Assembly (NCBI RefSeq): GCF_018873765.1
Contig: NC_057918.1
Location: 67,374,871 to 67,438,870, forward strand
Source: Telopea speciosissima
Taxonomy: Eukaryota > Streptophyta > Magnoliopsida > Proteales > Proteaceae
Reading direction: 5' to 3'
DNA length: 64,000 nt
Shown: in pieces, positions 46,601-58,600 of the stretch
How positions within the stretch are numbered: the stretch's first letter is position 1
Layout of the letters: the number at the start of each line of letters is the position of its first letter
Translations under genes and position numbers: made by a program
Notes under the pieces: model-generated
Told to the model about the DNA's origin: nothing
Database searches by the model: none
The model's input: the letters and a program-made list of their open reading frames with translations, nothing else

Positions 46601-49600
46601 TCCATAGATCCAGTTGCTGCCCTCCATCACCTCATTCAATGATACAAGAATTTTGATCGATAAAAACTTGCACCCTGTCTGCGATATTTGAAAACTTCAA
46701 GTTTTTGGACTGATTCAATCTAAACTAGAAGGAATCAGTTCATCTTATTGAAGGTCAAGAACTGCGGAAGATTTTTTGGACAAGCTTCTATCTACAGCCA
46801 TACTGAAGACCTCCTCATAGATTGATTTTTTCCCAAAACCCTGGAAATATCAATCTTGGAGTTACTAGTTTCTGTTGGTGCTATTTTTTGGAAGGGTGAT
46901 TCAGCACTCGTCAAAGCACACTCGAGCCATTTTTAAAGCTTCATCCATCGATTTTTTTTAAGCTTTATCCCCTATATCGATCTCACCAAAATCAAGGGAT
47001 TGGCCTGCTTGTTGCTGCTGATTTTTGGAGAACTTTATTATCCTCTTTCAAGGGGTCTCTCCTGCACTTTCTGGACCTTCTCTTGGAGTGTTTTCTGGGT
47101 TTCTCATCACAACAGCTCTTCTCAGCGATTTGGGTTTGTCTCTGCTATACTTATGGGTGACTTAGACATCTCTACTAGTACTTCAGGTAGTGATGGACAA
47201 GGTAGGACTGAATATCATAATTTTCCTCCTAATCCTATTAAACTGGATGGTACTATGGTCTAGATCTGCATTCTTTGCCATTGCTGGCCGTGGGCTTACT
47301 AGCCATATTAATGACACCACTTTTATGCCAACTGTCCCTGGTCCTCTTCAAGATTGGTGGATCTCCAATAATGGTGTACTCATGTCTTATTTAATTGGTT
47401 GGATCAACCAAACCTAATGGTGGGTCATGTCTTATTTAATTGGTTCAATGCAACCAAACCTTGTGGAGTCTCTACTTCTTCATCGCTCTCGAGAAGTGAG
47501 GAAAGCGTACGGATAGCTTGGTAATGGTGCCCAGATTTATGAACTCCGGAAAAAGTTCACTCACACTACTCAGGGGGAATTATTTGTCTCCATATATTAT
47601 GCTACCCTGTGCAACCTTTGGCAACAATTGGATCATTTTTCCGATTTCCACCCCACTACAGCTGTTGATATTGCTGCCTATAAGAAGAATATGGACAAGA
47701 TACGGGTTTATGATTTTCTGGCTGGATTAATTGTGGAGTATAACCAGATTCGTGTTCAAGTGTTGGGCCACGCTCCGTTTCCCACACTTGAACAGTCCTA
47801 TGCCTTGGTCTCCTCTCAAGAAAATCGTAGGGCTTCTATGTTGTATCCTACTACCAGGATTTAAGTCGTGATCGGGTATCGGACGGTCGGGCGATTTTAA
47901 GAGACGTATCGTATCGTATCGAAGATACTTATCGACCGGTGCAAAAACGCATGAAAATGATCAAAATACACATGGAAATACACTTTTGGACAATAAAAAC
48001 AATATAAACAAGCAATTTGTGTCATATATCGTGCATATATACTAAGAATTGTGAATAATCAATAACTAGACAAGTGTGGCACATTGAAATTGTTATAGAA
48101 GATTAAAAGATGAAATTTCTTACATGTAGAGTCACTCTATTGCCATGAAGAATGTCGGGGTGGATCAAAGTCATGTCTGTAAGGGTCTTCAACAATAGGA
48201 GCGACTAGGATGATGTTGTGTCTTGACCGAACATATACATTAGCATTTGTTTTAAATTTTAGAAGAAAATAAAAAAATCTTTTAAAGAAGCAATTTTCGG
48301 TTTTGGGTAAAAATGCAAAGAAACATGGATTTTGAACTCAAATCTTTGTAAATGTATACAAAGAATGCAATACTAAGTTAGTTTAACATATTCCCTTTGA
48401 ATCATAGCAAAAAAATACCAAAAATCAAAGATTTAAACAAAAGAATCAAGTTTTTTTCAAAAACCTACCTTTCCCTTCAAGAACACCTTTTGATTTCGAA
48501 TGTGGGCTGTTAGATGCAGTAAATGATGAGATTTGACCTCCTTTAGGATCGTTTTGGCAAAGGAATCAAAGCCCTCAACAAATCTTTGCAAAAACCAAGT
48601 TTAAAGATGTTTTTGATGGGTTTCTCAAAGCTAGAACTGTTTTTCCCGCCAGCCTGCTCTTGCTCGAGTTTTCTGTTCTGAGAAGACTTGGGCCCATGTG
48701 GTTTATAAGTTGCCGATATGTATCGATCGATACATACCGAGGACGTCTCGATACGTATTGTTATTTCAAAAATAATAAAATAATGGTTTAAATCATGTCT
48801 CTCAGACGATACGTATCGTACGTATCGTATCGATATGTATCGGTTGATACATACCGATACATTCGAGACATTTACATTTAAAAAAAAATACGTCTTGACC
48901 TGTCTCGTCTCGGTCACAACCGATACCGAGACGTATCGGCCGAGACGATACGATACGCTCCGATACTTAAATCCTTGCCTACTACTACTGACTGATCAAC
49001 CCTCCAGTCTGCTGCCACGGCTACTCCTATAATTGTTGGAATCATTCTTCTGGTGATTCTCCTAAGGGCATTGTTACCTATGAGCACTGTAATAAGCCCT
49101 ACCACACCAAAGAGAAATGTTGGAAACTTCATGGGAAACCAACTGACTTTGAAGCAAAACGGGCTGCCAAGAAAAAATAAAAAACCAAGGCTCATCACAC
49201 TGAGGGCCTCTTTGGTATTACTTTTCATTTTCATGTTCTGACACATAAATGTTTTCACAAGTGTTTGGTACAATTTATGGACCCTATTTCTATTTACAAA
49301 ACATCAAAATAATTGAAAACACCCCCAAAATGATAATGGACTCAAGAGTCCATTATGGATTATGGCAATCTGTTTTTCCTTCACTTCGCTCTTTAATGAG
49401 CATGTGCTCTTAAACCCTCAAAGTCGAGGGTAAAAGCGTCATTTGCTTTATTTTTAGAAAGGCAGGTCCCGACCTCCTCTACCCCTTCTTTCTTCTTCCT
49501 CCTCTTGCAATCCCCCTTCCCCACTCCTTGAGTTCTTCTTCTTTTTCCTCCTCCACCCGCCTCTTCTCTTCTTCTTCTTCTTTGAGAAACCCACCTGCAG

Positions 49601-52600
49601 CCGCCCGCCCATCCCTTCCAAACCTACATGGGTAGGAGGAGGAAGACGGTACGAATTAAAGGCAGCATAGGAGTCGATTCCTGTAGGACGAAGGCCAGCT
49701 TCAGGGCCAACTTCGTAGCTATCGTTACCTTTACTGTTCCTTCTTTTTTCTAGGCAGTAACAACAGTCCTCCTTGGTTTCTGTTATCTCTTTCTCCTTCT
49801 TTCTCCCTGTGATTAGGGTTGAAGGAACCCCTTTCTTGGGCGATTCAAACAGTAAAACCCCCTATCCCATTCGGCTTTCCTATTGTGAGTAAACCCAGAA
49901 ATCATATCTGGTTGAGAGACCATTCCACCAGATCTGTTGCAGCTGTTCATTGCTTGGAACATATTGTTTGTTTGGATATGATACTTGTTGAATTCATGAG
50001 GGCTTTGAGGTATGATTCTTTGATTGAGATATCAGAGTAAACAAAGCTTAGTTGAGTAAGTTCCCTCGAGACCAAATCTGGTTTCTGCTAGTTGCAGTTT
50101 CGTCCCAAGGTTGAAGACGATAACCCCCTTCACCTCATGGATTAGGGTTTGATGGTTGTTGACGTTGTATTTCTGCCCATCTGCTGTAATCCATTGAAGA
50201 ATACCATTCAGATTTGAGAGAGAGAGATAAAGAAGGTTTCAGATTGGGGCTGCATCGTACAATCTAGCATAAGGGATTAATTGCTTTGTGTTGTAACAAA
50301 TTGATTGGGTTAATTGACTTGGATTATAACAAATTGCAGGATTGAAGTTAATCTAGCATAGATTGATGTTATATTTTAGGACCCAAAAGGTCTAAAGATA
50401 AGACAGAAGAAAGAAGAGGAGGAAGAAGATGGGTAATGGGAGAATTTCTTCACCTATCTATTGTGAAAATTATTTACTCATAGGTAGTTACCAAACTCAT
50501 TTTTCATTCTACAATCTATTATGTTTAGTAGTTACCAAACAGTTTTTCATTTTTTATCATAATGGTTTTTAGTAATGATTTTTTTTTAAAATTTAAATAG
50601 GCCAAAATGAAAATAAAAAGTGATACCAAAGAGGCCCTGAGACTGTTCCTACGGCCCCTGCTACTGATATTGGTTTATCCCAGGATGATCTACAGGCATT
50701 CCTACGTATGCTAAAGTCTTCTGCTACTGCCGCTTCTACTACATCAGTTACTGCCAATTCCTTTGCTCCTTCAGGTTCATATTTTGCCCGGTCAGGTATC
50801 TCATTTAGTGGCCCCTGTGCTTCCGTAGCCTCCCATCCTTGGATCATAGACTCTGGTGCCACAGACCACATGACTGGTTCTTCTAGTCTTTTTCTTCGCT
50901 ATTCTCCCACTTCTGGGAAAAATAAAGTCTGGGTGGCTGATGTTTCTCTTTCTTTCATCTCTGGAAAAGGATCCATTAACTGCACTTCTTCCCTTACCTT
51001 GTCTTCTGTTTTACACATTCCTAATTTTACTACTAACCTTCTCCATTAGTTGTCTTACTCGTGATCTTAATTGCAAAGTAACTTTTTTTCCCTCCCACTC
51101 TGTTTTTCAGGATTTGGTGACAGGGAAGACGATTGGATGTGGTAAAGTGCAAGGTGGATTGTACTTGCTTGATGATGGTCGTCCTTCTCCACTCCACCAG
51201 AATTCTTTGGTCTCTTCTGAACTTTACCAATAGCACTCTAGATTAGGTCACCCCCCATTAGGTACTTTATCTTGTTTGTTTCCTAGTTTATTAGTAGGTT
51301 GTAACAAGGATGAATTTTTTTGTGAGGCTTGTGTTCTGGCCAAACAGACACGTTCAACTTATTTTAGTTCAAATAAAAGTTCTTTTTTCCATGTGGTTCA
51401 TTATGATGTTTGGGGCCCTAGTTGTAAAACTTCTCTTTCTGGTCATCGTTGGTTTGTTTCATTTATTGATTGTCACTCTAGAAACACAAGGGTATATCTT
51501 ATGTATACAAAAAATCAGGCATTTGCATGTTTTCAACATTTTCATAAGATGGTCCAAACTCAATTCTAGGCCACTCTCAAAATTTTGAGAAGTGACAATG
51601 AAACATAGTATAACGATGGTCACTTCCAAAAATACCTTGCTGACCATGGCATTATTCACCAGACTAGTTGTATGGATACCTCAGCCCAAAATGGTGTGGC
51701 TGAGAGGAAGAACCGCCACTTATTAGAAGTGGCCAGAGCATTGATGTTTGCTCGACATGTTCCTCCTCAATATTGGGGGGATGTTGTTCTCACTGCAATC
51801 TATCTCATTAATTGGTTACCTACTCGGGTCCTTGACTCTTGTAGTCTGGTTGAGGTTTTACTTGGGAATTCCTCCTTTGTGGTCTCACCCAAAGTGTTTG
51901 GCTGTGTGTATCATGCCAGGGGTACCAAGTCCCTTGGCAAACTTGAACCCGTGGGTTACGGTGTATTTTTTTTGGGTTATTCTCCGACCAAGAAAGGTTA
52001 CAAGTGTTACTATCCCCTTGCTCGTCGTACTCTAGTCAGTATGGATGTCATTTTTCATGAAAGCCTTTCATATTATTCTTCACCACCTCTTCAGGGGGAG
52101 AGTCCTAGTGAAGATGTGTTGTAGCCTCTTGAGGTTTCCCCTTCTTTGACCGAATCTGCCTCCCCTGTTCTGTTCCTTACAGATCCTACTCTTCAAGCTC
52201 TGCCCTTCATTAGCCGAAGGGAATCCTATACAGGGGAGATCATGACAAATAGTGATGGTGAAATTCCTACTCAGGGGGAACTGACTCCTGTCCAGAGAAC
52301 CATTGGTGAATTTCAGAAGATAATTGACAACTCCAACATCATCACCTATCAAAGAGGATGTTCTAAAAAAGGGCAGCTTCAATCCACTGTAGCACTAATA
52401 CCTATCCAGTTGCCGACTTTGGATCCAGACCCTACTTCTCCTGGTAAGATTTTTCCTTCCGACCTACCTGTTACTCATCACAAAGGTACTAGGACTTGCA
52501 CTCAGCATCACATATCTCGTTTTGTTTCTTATAGTTCTCTTTCTCCATCCTTTCGTGCATTTGTGTCCTCTCTTTCTTCTGTTTCCATTCCTAAAAATTG

Positions 52601-55600
52601 GCAGGAAGCTTCTACAGATGGAAAGTGGAAGGCAACAATGTTGGAAGAAATGAGAGCTTTGAAGAAAAATCATACATGGGATCTTGTGGATCTTCCTCCA
52701 GGGAAAAAACCAGTGGGATGTAAATGGGTGTTTGTGGTCAAACAGATGGTTGATGGGACAGTGGATCGATATAAGGCATGTCTGGTTGCAAAGGCCTTCA
52801 CTCAGACATATGGAATTGACTATCAGGAGACCTTCGCACCAGTGGCGAAACTCAATACTGTAAGAGTATTGTTATCTTGTGCTGTAAATCTTGGATGAGA
52901 TTTTCAACAGTTGGATGTAAAGAATGCCTTCCTCCATGGAGAGCTAGAGGAAGAGGTATATATGGATATTCCACCAGGTTTTTCTGATGACGAGACCAGG
53001 GGCAAGTTTTGAAAATTGAAGCGTGCCCTCTATGGGTTGAAGTAGTCACCTAGAGCTTAGTTCAGCAAGTTTCGCAAGGCTATGGTTTTTGTGGGATATA
53101 AATAAAACAATGCTGATCATACCTTGTTCATCAAACGAGTTGGTGATCAGGTAACCATTCTCATAGTCTATGCGGACGATATTGTGGTAACTGGAAATGA
53201 TGGTGATGAGATCAATAAACTGAAGTACTTTCTTGGCCGTGAATTCGAAATAAAGGATCTGGGAACTCTAAAATATTATCTGGGGATAGAGCCATAGTGG
53301 TTGCTCAATCTTCCAAGGGCATCTTTCTTTCTCAAAGAAAATATGTCCTAGATCTATTATCTTAGACTGGGTTGTTAGGGTGTCATCCTGCAGACACTCC
53401 CATGGAAGCTACTACAAGGCTCAAGGAAGAAGAATGTGAACTAGTTAACAAAGGTCGCTATCAGCGATTGGTTGGCAAACTAATCTCCCTCTCTTATACT
53501 CGGCCAGACATAGCTATTGCCGTGAGTTTGGTAAGCCAGTTTATGCATGATCCTTATTCCTCTCATATGGAGACAGTTCTTCGCATCCTACAATATTTTA
53601 AGTCTGCTCCAGGAAAATGGATTCTTTTATCCCCCAATGGTCATCTAAAGGTCGAAGCTTACACTGATGCTGATTGGGCTAGCTCTACCGACGGAAAATT
53701 CATCTCCGGATATTACTCTTTTGTGGGTGGGAATATAGTCACATGGTGTAGCAAGAAGCAAAATGTTGTGGCAAGATCCAGTGCTGAAGCAGAGTTTCGT
53801 GCCATGGCACAAGGAATCTATGACCTGTTATGGCTTAATTGTTGCAAGATATTGGTGTTGCTGTCCATCTTCCCATGATACTATATTGTGATAATAAGGC
53901 TGCTCTTAGCATTACTCATAACCTTGTCCAACACGATCGCACTAAGCATGTGGAGGTTGACAGACATTTCATCAAGGAGAAGCTTGAAGCTGGACTCATC
54001 TGTGTTTCCTTTGTGAAATCTACTGATCAGTTAGCTGATGTGTTCACCTAGGGGTACCCCCATGGTCTTTCCTTTGTGAAGTCTACTGATCAGTGGCAAA
54101 ATGTTTCATCCTATTTTAGTCAAGTTGGTCATGTATGACATATATGCACCAACTTGAGGGGGAGTGTTGGATTGTATGGGACAGAATACCGTGGGGGTAT
54201 TCTGGACTTTTCAGTATTTTATTATGCCTTTTATTATGTACAGCCGACTCTATATTAGAGTCGGCTATGTTAGGGGCAATTTTGTCCATGTAATCTTGAT
54301 TGTTTATTACAAATACAAAGCTTGGGATTAGTCATTGATCATCCAAGCAGTAAACTCTAATTCTAAATCTGCTAACAGTTTAGATTGTCCAATTGGGTCA
54401 ATCAGGCCTCAAAAGACTTTATTTTGACCCATGGTTGGGTTCTATAGACCTTAGGTTTCTTTTTTTTGGGTTTATTGATGTAATGGGCCTAATTTTCAAG
54501 CTTATAAAGTGGGGATAGTGTTAGTACACAGGATTAGTAGTTAAATTGCGTGATACTCAGTAGCTTGATAGAACTCTGTTTTGAGTTTATTTACTTTATT
54601 GAGTGTATTAGAGTGATTAGGAGTCTTTTATGAGTCAAATTAGGAATTTTAGAAGGTCTATATATATGTAATACATCCCCATTAAATAGAGATGATTTGA
54701 ATAAAGAATGAGTTTTTTCTAAGAGTTTGGTGTTGTTGAGCAATGCATACGGGATTGGTATTTCAAATCTGATTTCTTCTCTTCTTCTTTCTTCCAAGAA
54801 GATCGATCTCATCTCTCTTCCCTTCCCTTCCTTCAGTTCATGATTAAAGGGGAGGTATCCCAAATCTGATTTCTTCTCTTCTCTTCTGTTCTCTTCTTCT
54901 TTCTTCTTTCTCTCAAGAAGATCGATCTCATCCGCCTCCCCCCTTGGGGCCACCCGCCTGAGAGGAAATTCCCTGGTGAACATGAGGGCCCCAGTATCTC
55001 CCGCTTCATGTGTGTTGCGGGGTCGTGCATGAGCCTTGGGGGATTTAGTCGGCCAAAGGCTGGACACCTCCAGTTCCCCCCCCCCCAAAAAAAAACCCCA
55101 AAACCCTAACTTGCTGCCCCATTCAATTTGGCACACTTCCTACCATTAAACCTTAACGTAACCTTCACTGATAGACTCCCCTACATCAACTTACCCTAAC
55201 CCTAATTTGACTAAAAACCCCGTTTTTGGCCTACCCGATTTACTATTCAGTTCAGATCCTAGTTAATTGGCTCCTAGTTTGACTTTTCAAACCTAAGACT
55301 ACATAAAAAACCTGGATATGATCTTAATGATTTCAAATTATCATTATCCTGACGGTTGTCTACGCCAGCAACGTTGCTGCTGATCGCTCTTCTCTTTGGC
55401 ATGACCTTCCCTCCTCAAGCCCTCCTCGGACTCTGTCCCTTGGGGCTTAGGTGGTGATTTCAATGTGGTTCGTTCCCAAGATGAGAAGCTTGGTGGCAGA
55501 CCGATCGACTCCCCCTCTGTTCTTGCTTTTAATGAGTGCTTAGAAGATCTCGGCCTTAAGGACCTTCGGTGGACTGGTTCCCCCCTTACTTGGAATAACA

Positions 55601-58600
55601 GTCGCTCTAGCCCTGACCGCATCGCTTGCAAGCTCGATCACTTCATCTCTAACGAGGCTTGGCTCTCCTCCTTCCCACACTCTCTCGCCAATTTCCTCCT
55701 TCAGGGTCTCTCTGATCACTGCCCCTGCTACATCCAGATCCACCCCTACTCTTCTTTTGGCCCCAATACTTTCAAATTTTTCGACATGTGGACCTCTCAC
55801 CATCTTTACCTTCCCACCGTCCTTAAGGCTTGGCGTACCCCGGTCTCCTCCCCTTCCCTCCCCGTCATCGCCCTCTCCAGGAAGCTCCGCAACACCAAAG
55901 CTGCCCTGAAAAGGTGGAACCTCTCCACTTTTGGCAACATCAATTCCAGGCTTTCCTCTTGTAAATCCAATCTCTCTTCCGTCCAGCTCAGACTTCAATC
56001 TGACCCTCTCAACCCTTCTCTTGCCTCTGAGGAAAAGATCCTCTCTGAGGAATTGCATTCCCTCTCCTCTCTTGAGGAAAGCTTCTTGCGCCAGAAGGCC
56101 AGCATCAAGTGGCTTGAGTTAGGAGATTCTAACTCTGCCTACTTTCACAGATCTCTGAAGGCTCGTCTCTATTCTAACTCCATCACCCTTCTTCACTCCT
56201 CTGATGGTTACCCCCTCACTTCAGTTCATGACATCAAAGCTGCCTCCATCTCTTTCTTCTCTAATCTGTTCAATCCGCCTCCCTTTTCAGCCCTCTCGAT
56301 CCCCCTGGACCTTATCAATAAGTTTCTCCCCCCCCAGCTCGCGGATTCCCTCATTAGCATTCCTTCGGATGATGAGATCTCCAAGGCTATCCTCTCCCAT
56401 AAATCCAGCAAAGCTCCTGGCCCTGATGGGTTCAGTATGGGATTCTTCCTGAGTTGCTGGGATTCTATCAGAGGAGACCTCTTCAAAGCCATTCGCAGCT
56501 TCTTTTATAAGCCAAGTCAGCTGGCCCAGGTCAATCAGACCTTCATCTGTCTCATTCCTAAAAAAGAGGGAGCCACCTCTCTCTCGGCCTTTAGGCCCAT
56601 TTCCCTCTGCAACCTCATCTACAAATTCATTGCTAAAATCCTTGCCAACAGAATTAAGACTGTGATCCCCTCTCTGGTTAGTCCTAACCAATCAGCCTTC
56701 ATTTCTGGTCGTAGCATTGCGGACAACATTATCCTTAGCTCCGAGATTGTGCGGGGTTTCGACCGCAAGTCTCATTCTTCAGCCGCCCTTATGAAGATTG
56801 ACCTCCACAAAGCTTTTGACTCCCTTCGTTAGGACTTCATCTGCGGAGTGCTCTCTCAAATGGGCTTCCCCCCCTTGCCTTTGTCCGCTAGATTCATGCT
56901 TGCATCTCTTCCCCCTCCTTCTCCGTTCTGGTCAATGGCTCTCCTGCTGGTTTTTTCCACTCCAAAGTGGGTATCCGCCAAGGATGCCCCCTTTCGCCCT
57001 TCCTTTTCTCCTTCGCCTTGGAAGTCCTCTCCCGTAGCCTCCAATCCAAAACGGACATCCACCTCATCTCTCCCATCCCTAAATGCAAGCATATCAATCT
57101 CACCCATCTCACTTTTGCTGATGATCTGATGATCTTCTCACTCTTCTATATCTGCAATCTTGGATTCCCTTCATCTCTTTGAATCCCTCTCCGGCCTCCG
57201 CATCAATCTCCTTAAATCCAAAATCTTCCTCTCTGGTATTTCCGATCCAGAGAAAGATTCCCTTCTACTCCTGACTGGTTTTTCCCTGGGCTCCCTCCCA
57301 GTCAATTACCTTGATCTTCCCCTCATTCCGGCCCGACTTTCCAAGCACCACTGCACTCCTATGCTGGACAACATCCGCAAGCGCCTCCAGCTCTAGAAAA
57401 GCAAACTCCTCTCCTATGCCGACCGTCTTGTTTGTATTTGCTCTGTCCTCCAAGCTACTTACATCTAGTGGTGTGGGATCTTTGGCTTACCAAAAGCTAT
57501 TTCCCAGGAGATGGAGCGCCTCTTCTACGTTTTCCTCTGGAAAGGGGCTGATACATCCAGGTTCCTCCACCCAGTCTCCTGAAAGTCCATCTGCCTTCCT
57601 AAATCTGCGGGAGGTCTTGGGATTCGTCGTATCAAAGATTCCAATACTGCTGGCATTCTCAAATTAATCTGGAAAATCTCCACCCATCATGATTCCATCT
57701 GGGTTAACTGGGTCTACTCTCACCTTCTCAAGTCCGACGCCTTATGGACTGTCTCCTCCCCCTCTGATGCTTCCTGGATTTGGAGGAAGATTCTTGCCCT
57801 CCGCCCCTTGGCCCTCAGAGGGATCTCTTCCTCCATTGCTTGTGGCTCCTCCACCTCCCTTTGGCTTGATCCCTGGCATCCCCTTGGTATCCTCTTCCGC
57901 GTCCTCGGTCCTAGGTCCATTTACTCCTCTGGTCTTCCTAAAAATGCCCCCCTTTCCAGCCTCATTTCCGCTGGTTCTTGGTTTCCCCCCCTTGTCTCAA
58001 TCCCTCCATAGTTGCTCGGATTTGGCCTGCTCTCCCCCCCCCTCCCCCACTCCCCTCCCCCCCTTGTTGACAGACTCTTGTGGTTGCCCTCCTCCAATGG
58101 CCTCTTCAGCACTTCCTCAGCCTGGAACTTTTTTCGCCCATCCGCCCCCTTTGTCCCCTGGCACAACCTTGTCGGGTTCAAAGGCCACATTCCCCGCCAT
58201 AGCCTTACCACCTGGAGAGCCTTCCGCCTTTGCCTCCCAACCCAAGCCTTCCTCATTCACCGTCACATCCATGTTTCCCCTGCCTGCTCCCTTTGCTGGA
58301 ATGGTCTTGAGGACATCCCCCACCTCTTCTTTGACTGCCCTTTCACCTCTACCATCTGGAAAAAAGCCCTTTCCTCCGTCTGGCACCGTAGTAGAGACCT
58401 CTCCCCTTTGATAGAGAATGGCTTTGGGTGGCTAAGTCCTTCTCTGGGAACTCGATTTGTGACACCATTGGAAAGCTGGTCTTTGGAGCTGCTATTCACC
58501 ACATTTGGATGGAGTGTAACCTTAGGAGATGGACTTCCAACTCTCGATCCTTCGATCTGATTTGGAAAGCCATCTCCTTTGAAGTCTCTTCCAAGCTCAG

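Larger units (their letters stand above)
47153..54051 (+). pseudogene. Copia 2 gag-pol polyprotein, disrupted
   Basis: Gag starts [12 protein letters not shown] at 47153 and has early shifts. After the hAT-like insertion it resumes with a zinc knuckle near 49075 whose first Cys is replaced by Tyr ([14 protein letters not shown]). After the second insertion come the protease motif DSGATDHM near 50850, the pre-integrase region [12 protein letters not shown] near 51330, the integrase core with [13 protein letters not shown] near 51690, and reverse transcriptase with YADD at 53169-53180. RNase H follows with YTDADWAS near 53660. Stops occur at 51047, 51231, 51567, 52122, 52896, 53010 and others. 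The coding text is about two substitutions or shifts per domain away from open, so the element is dead. Confidence 0.93.
46260..54377 (+). mobile_element. Ty1/copia retrotransposon 2 in helicase intron 5
   Basis: This 8118-bp element has LTRs of 197 bp (46260-46456) and 213 bp (54165-54377), both TGTTGGATTG...CTAACA. The primer-binding word TGGTATCGGAGC directly follows the first LTR and GAGGGGGAG precedes the second. Flanks GTTAA and GTTTA fit a 5-bp duplication with one change. The LTRs differ by six substitutions and one 16-bp indel by hand count. Two DNA elements are nested in its gag region (47855-48977 and 49204-50637). It lies in the same orientation as the host gene. Confidence 0.95.

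Noticed and set aside
57689..58411. Plus-strand 240-codon Pro/Ser-rich ORF
   Set aside because: It is an out-of-frame shadow of the C/T-rich L1 ORF2. The real L1 text is in the neighbouring frames.
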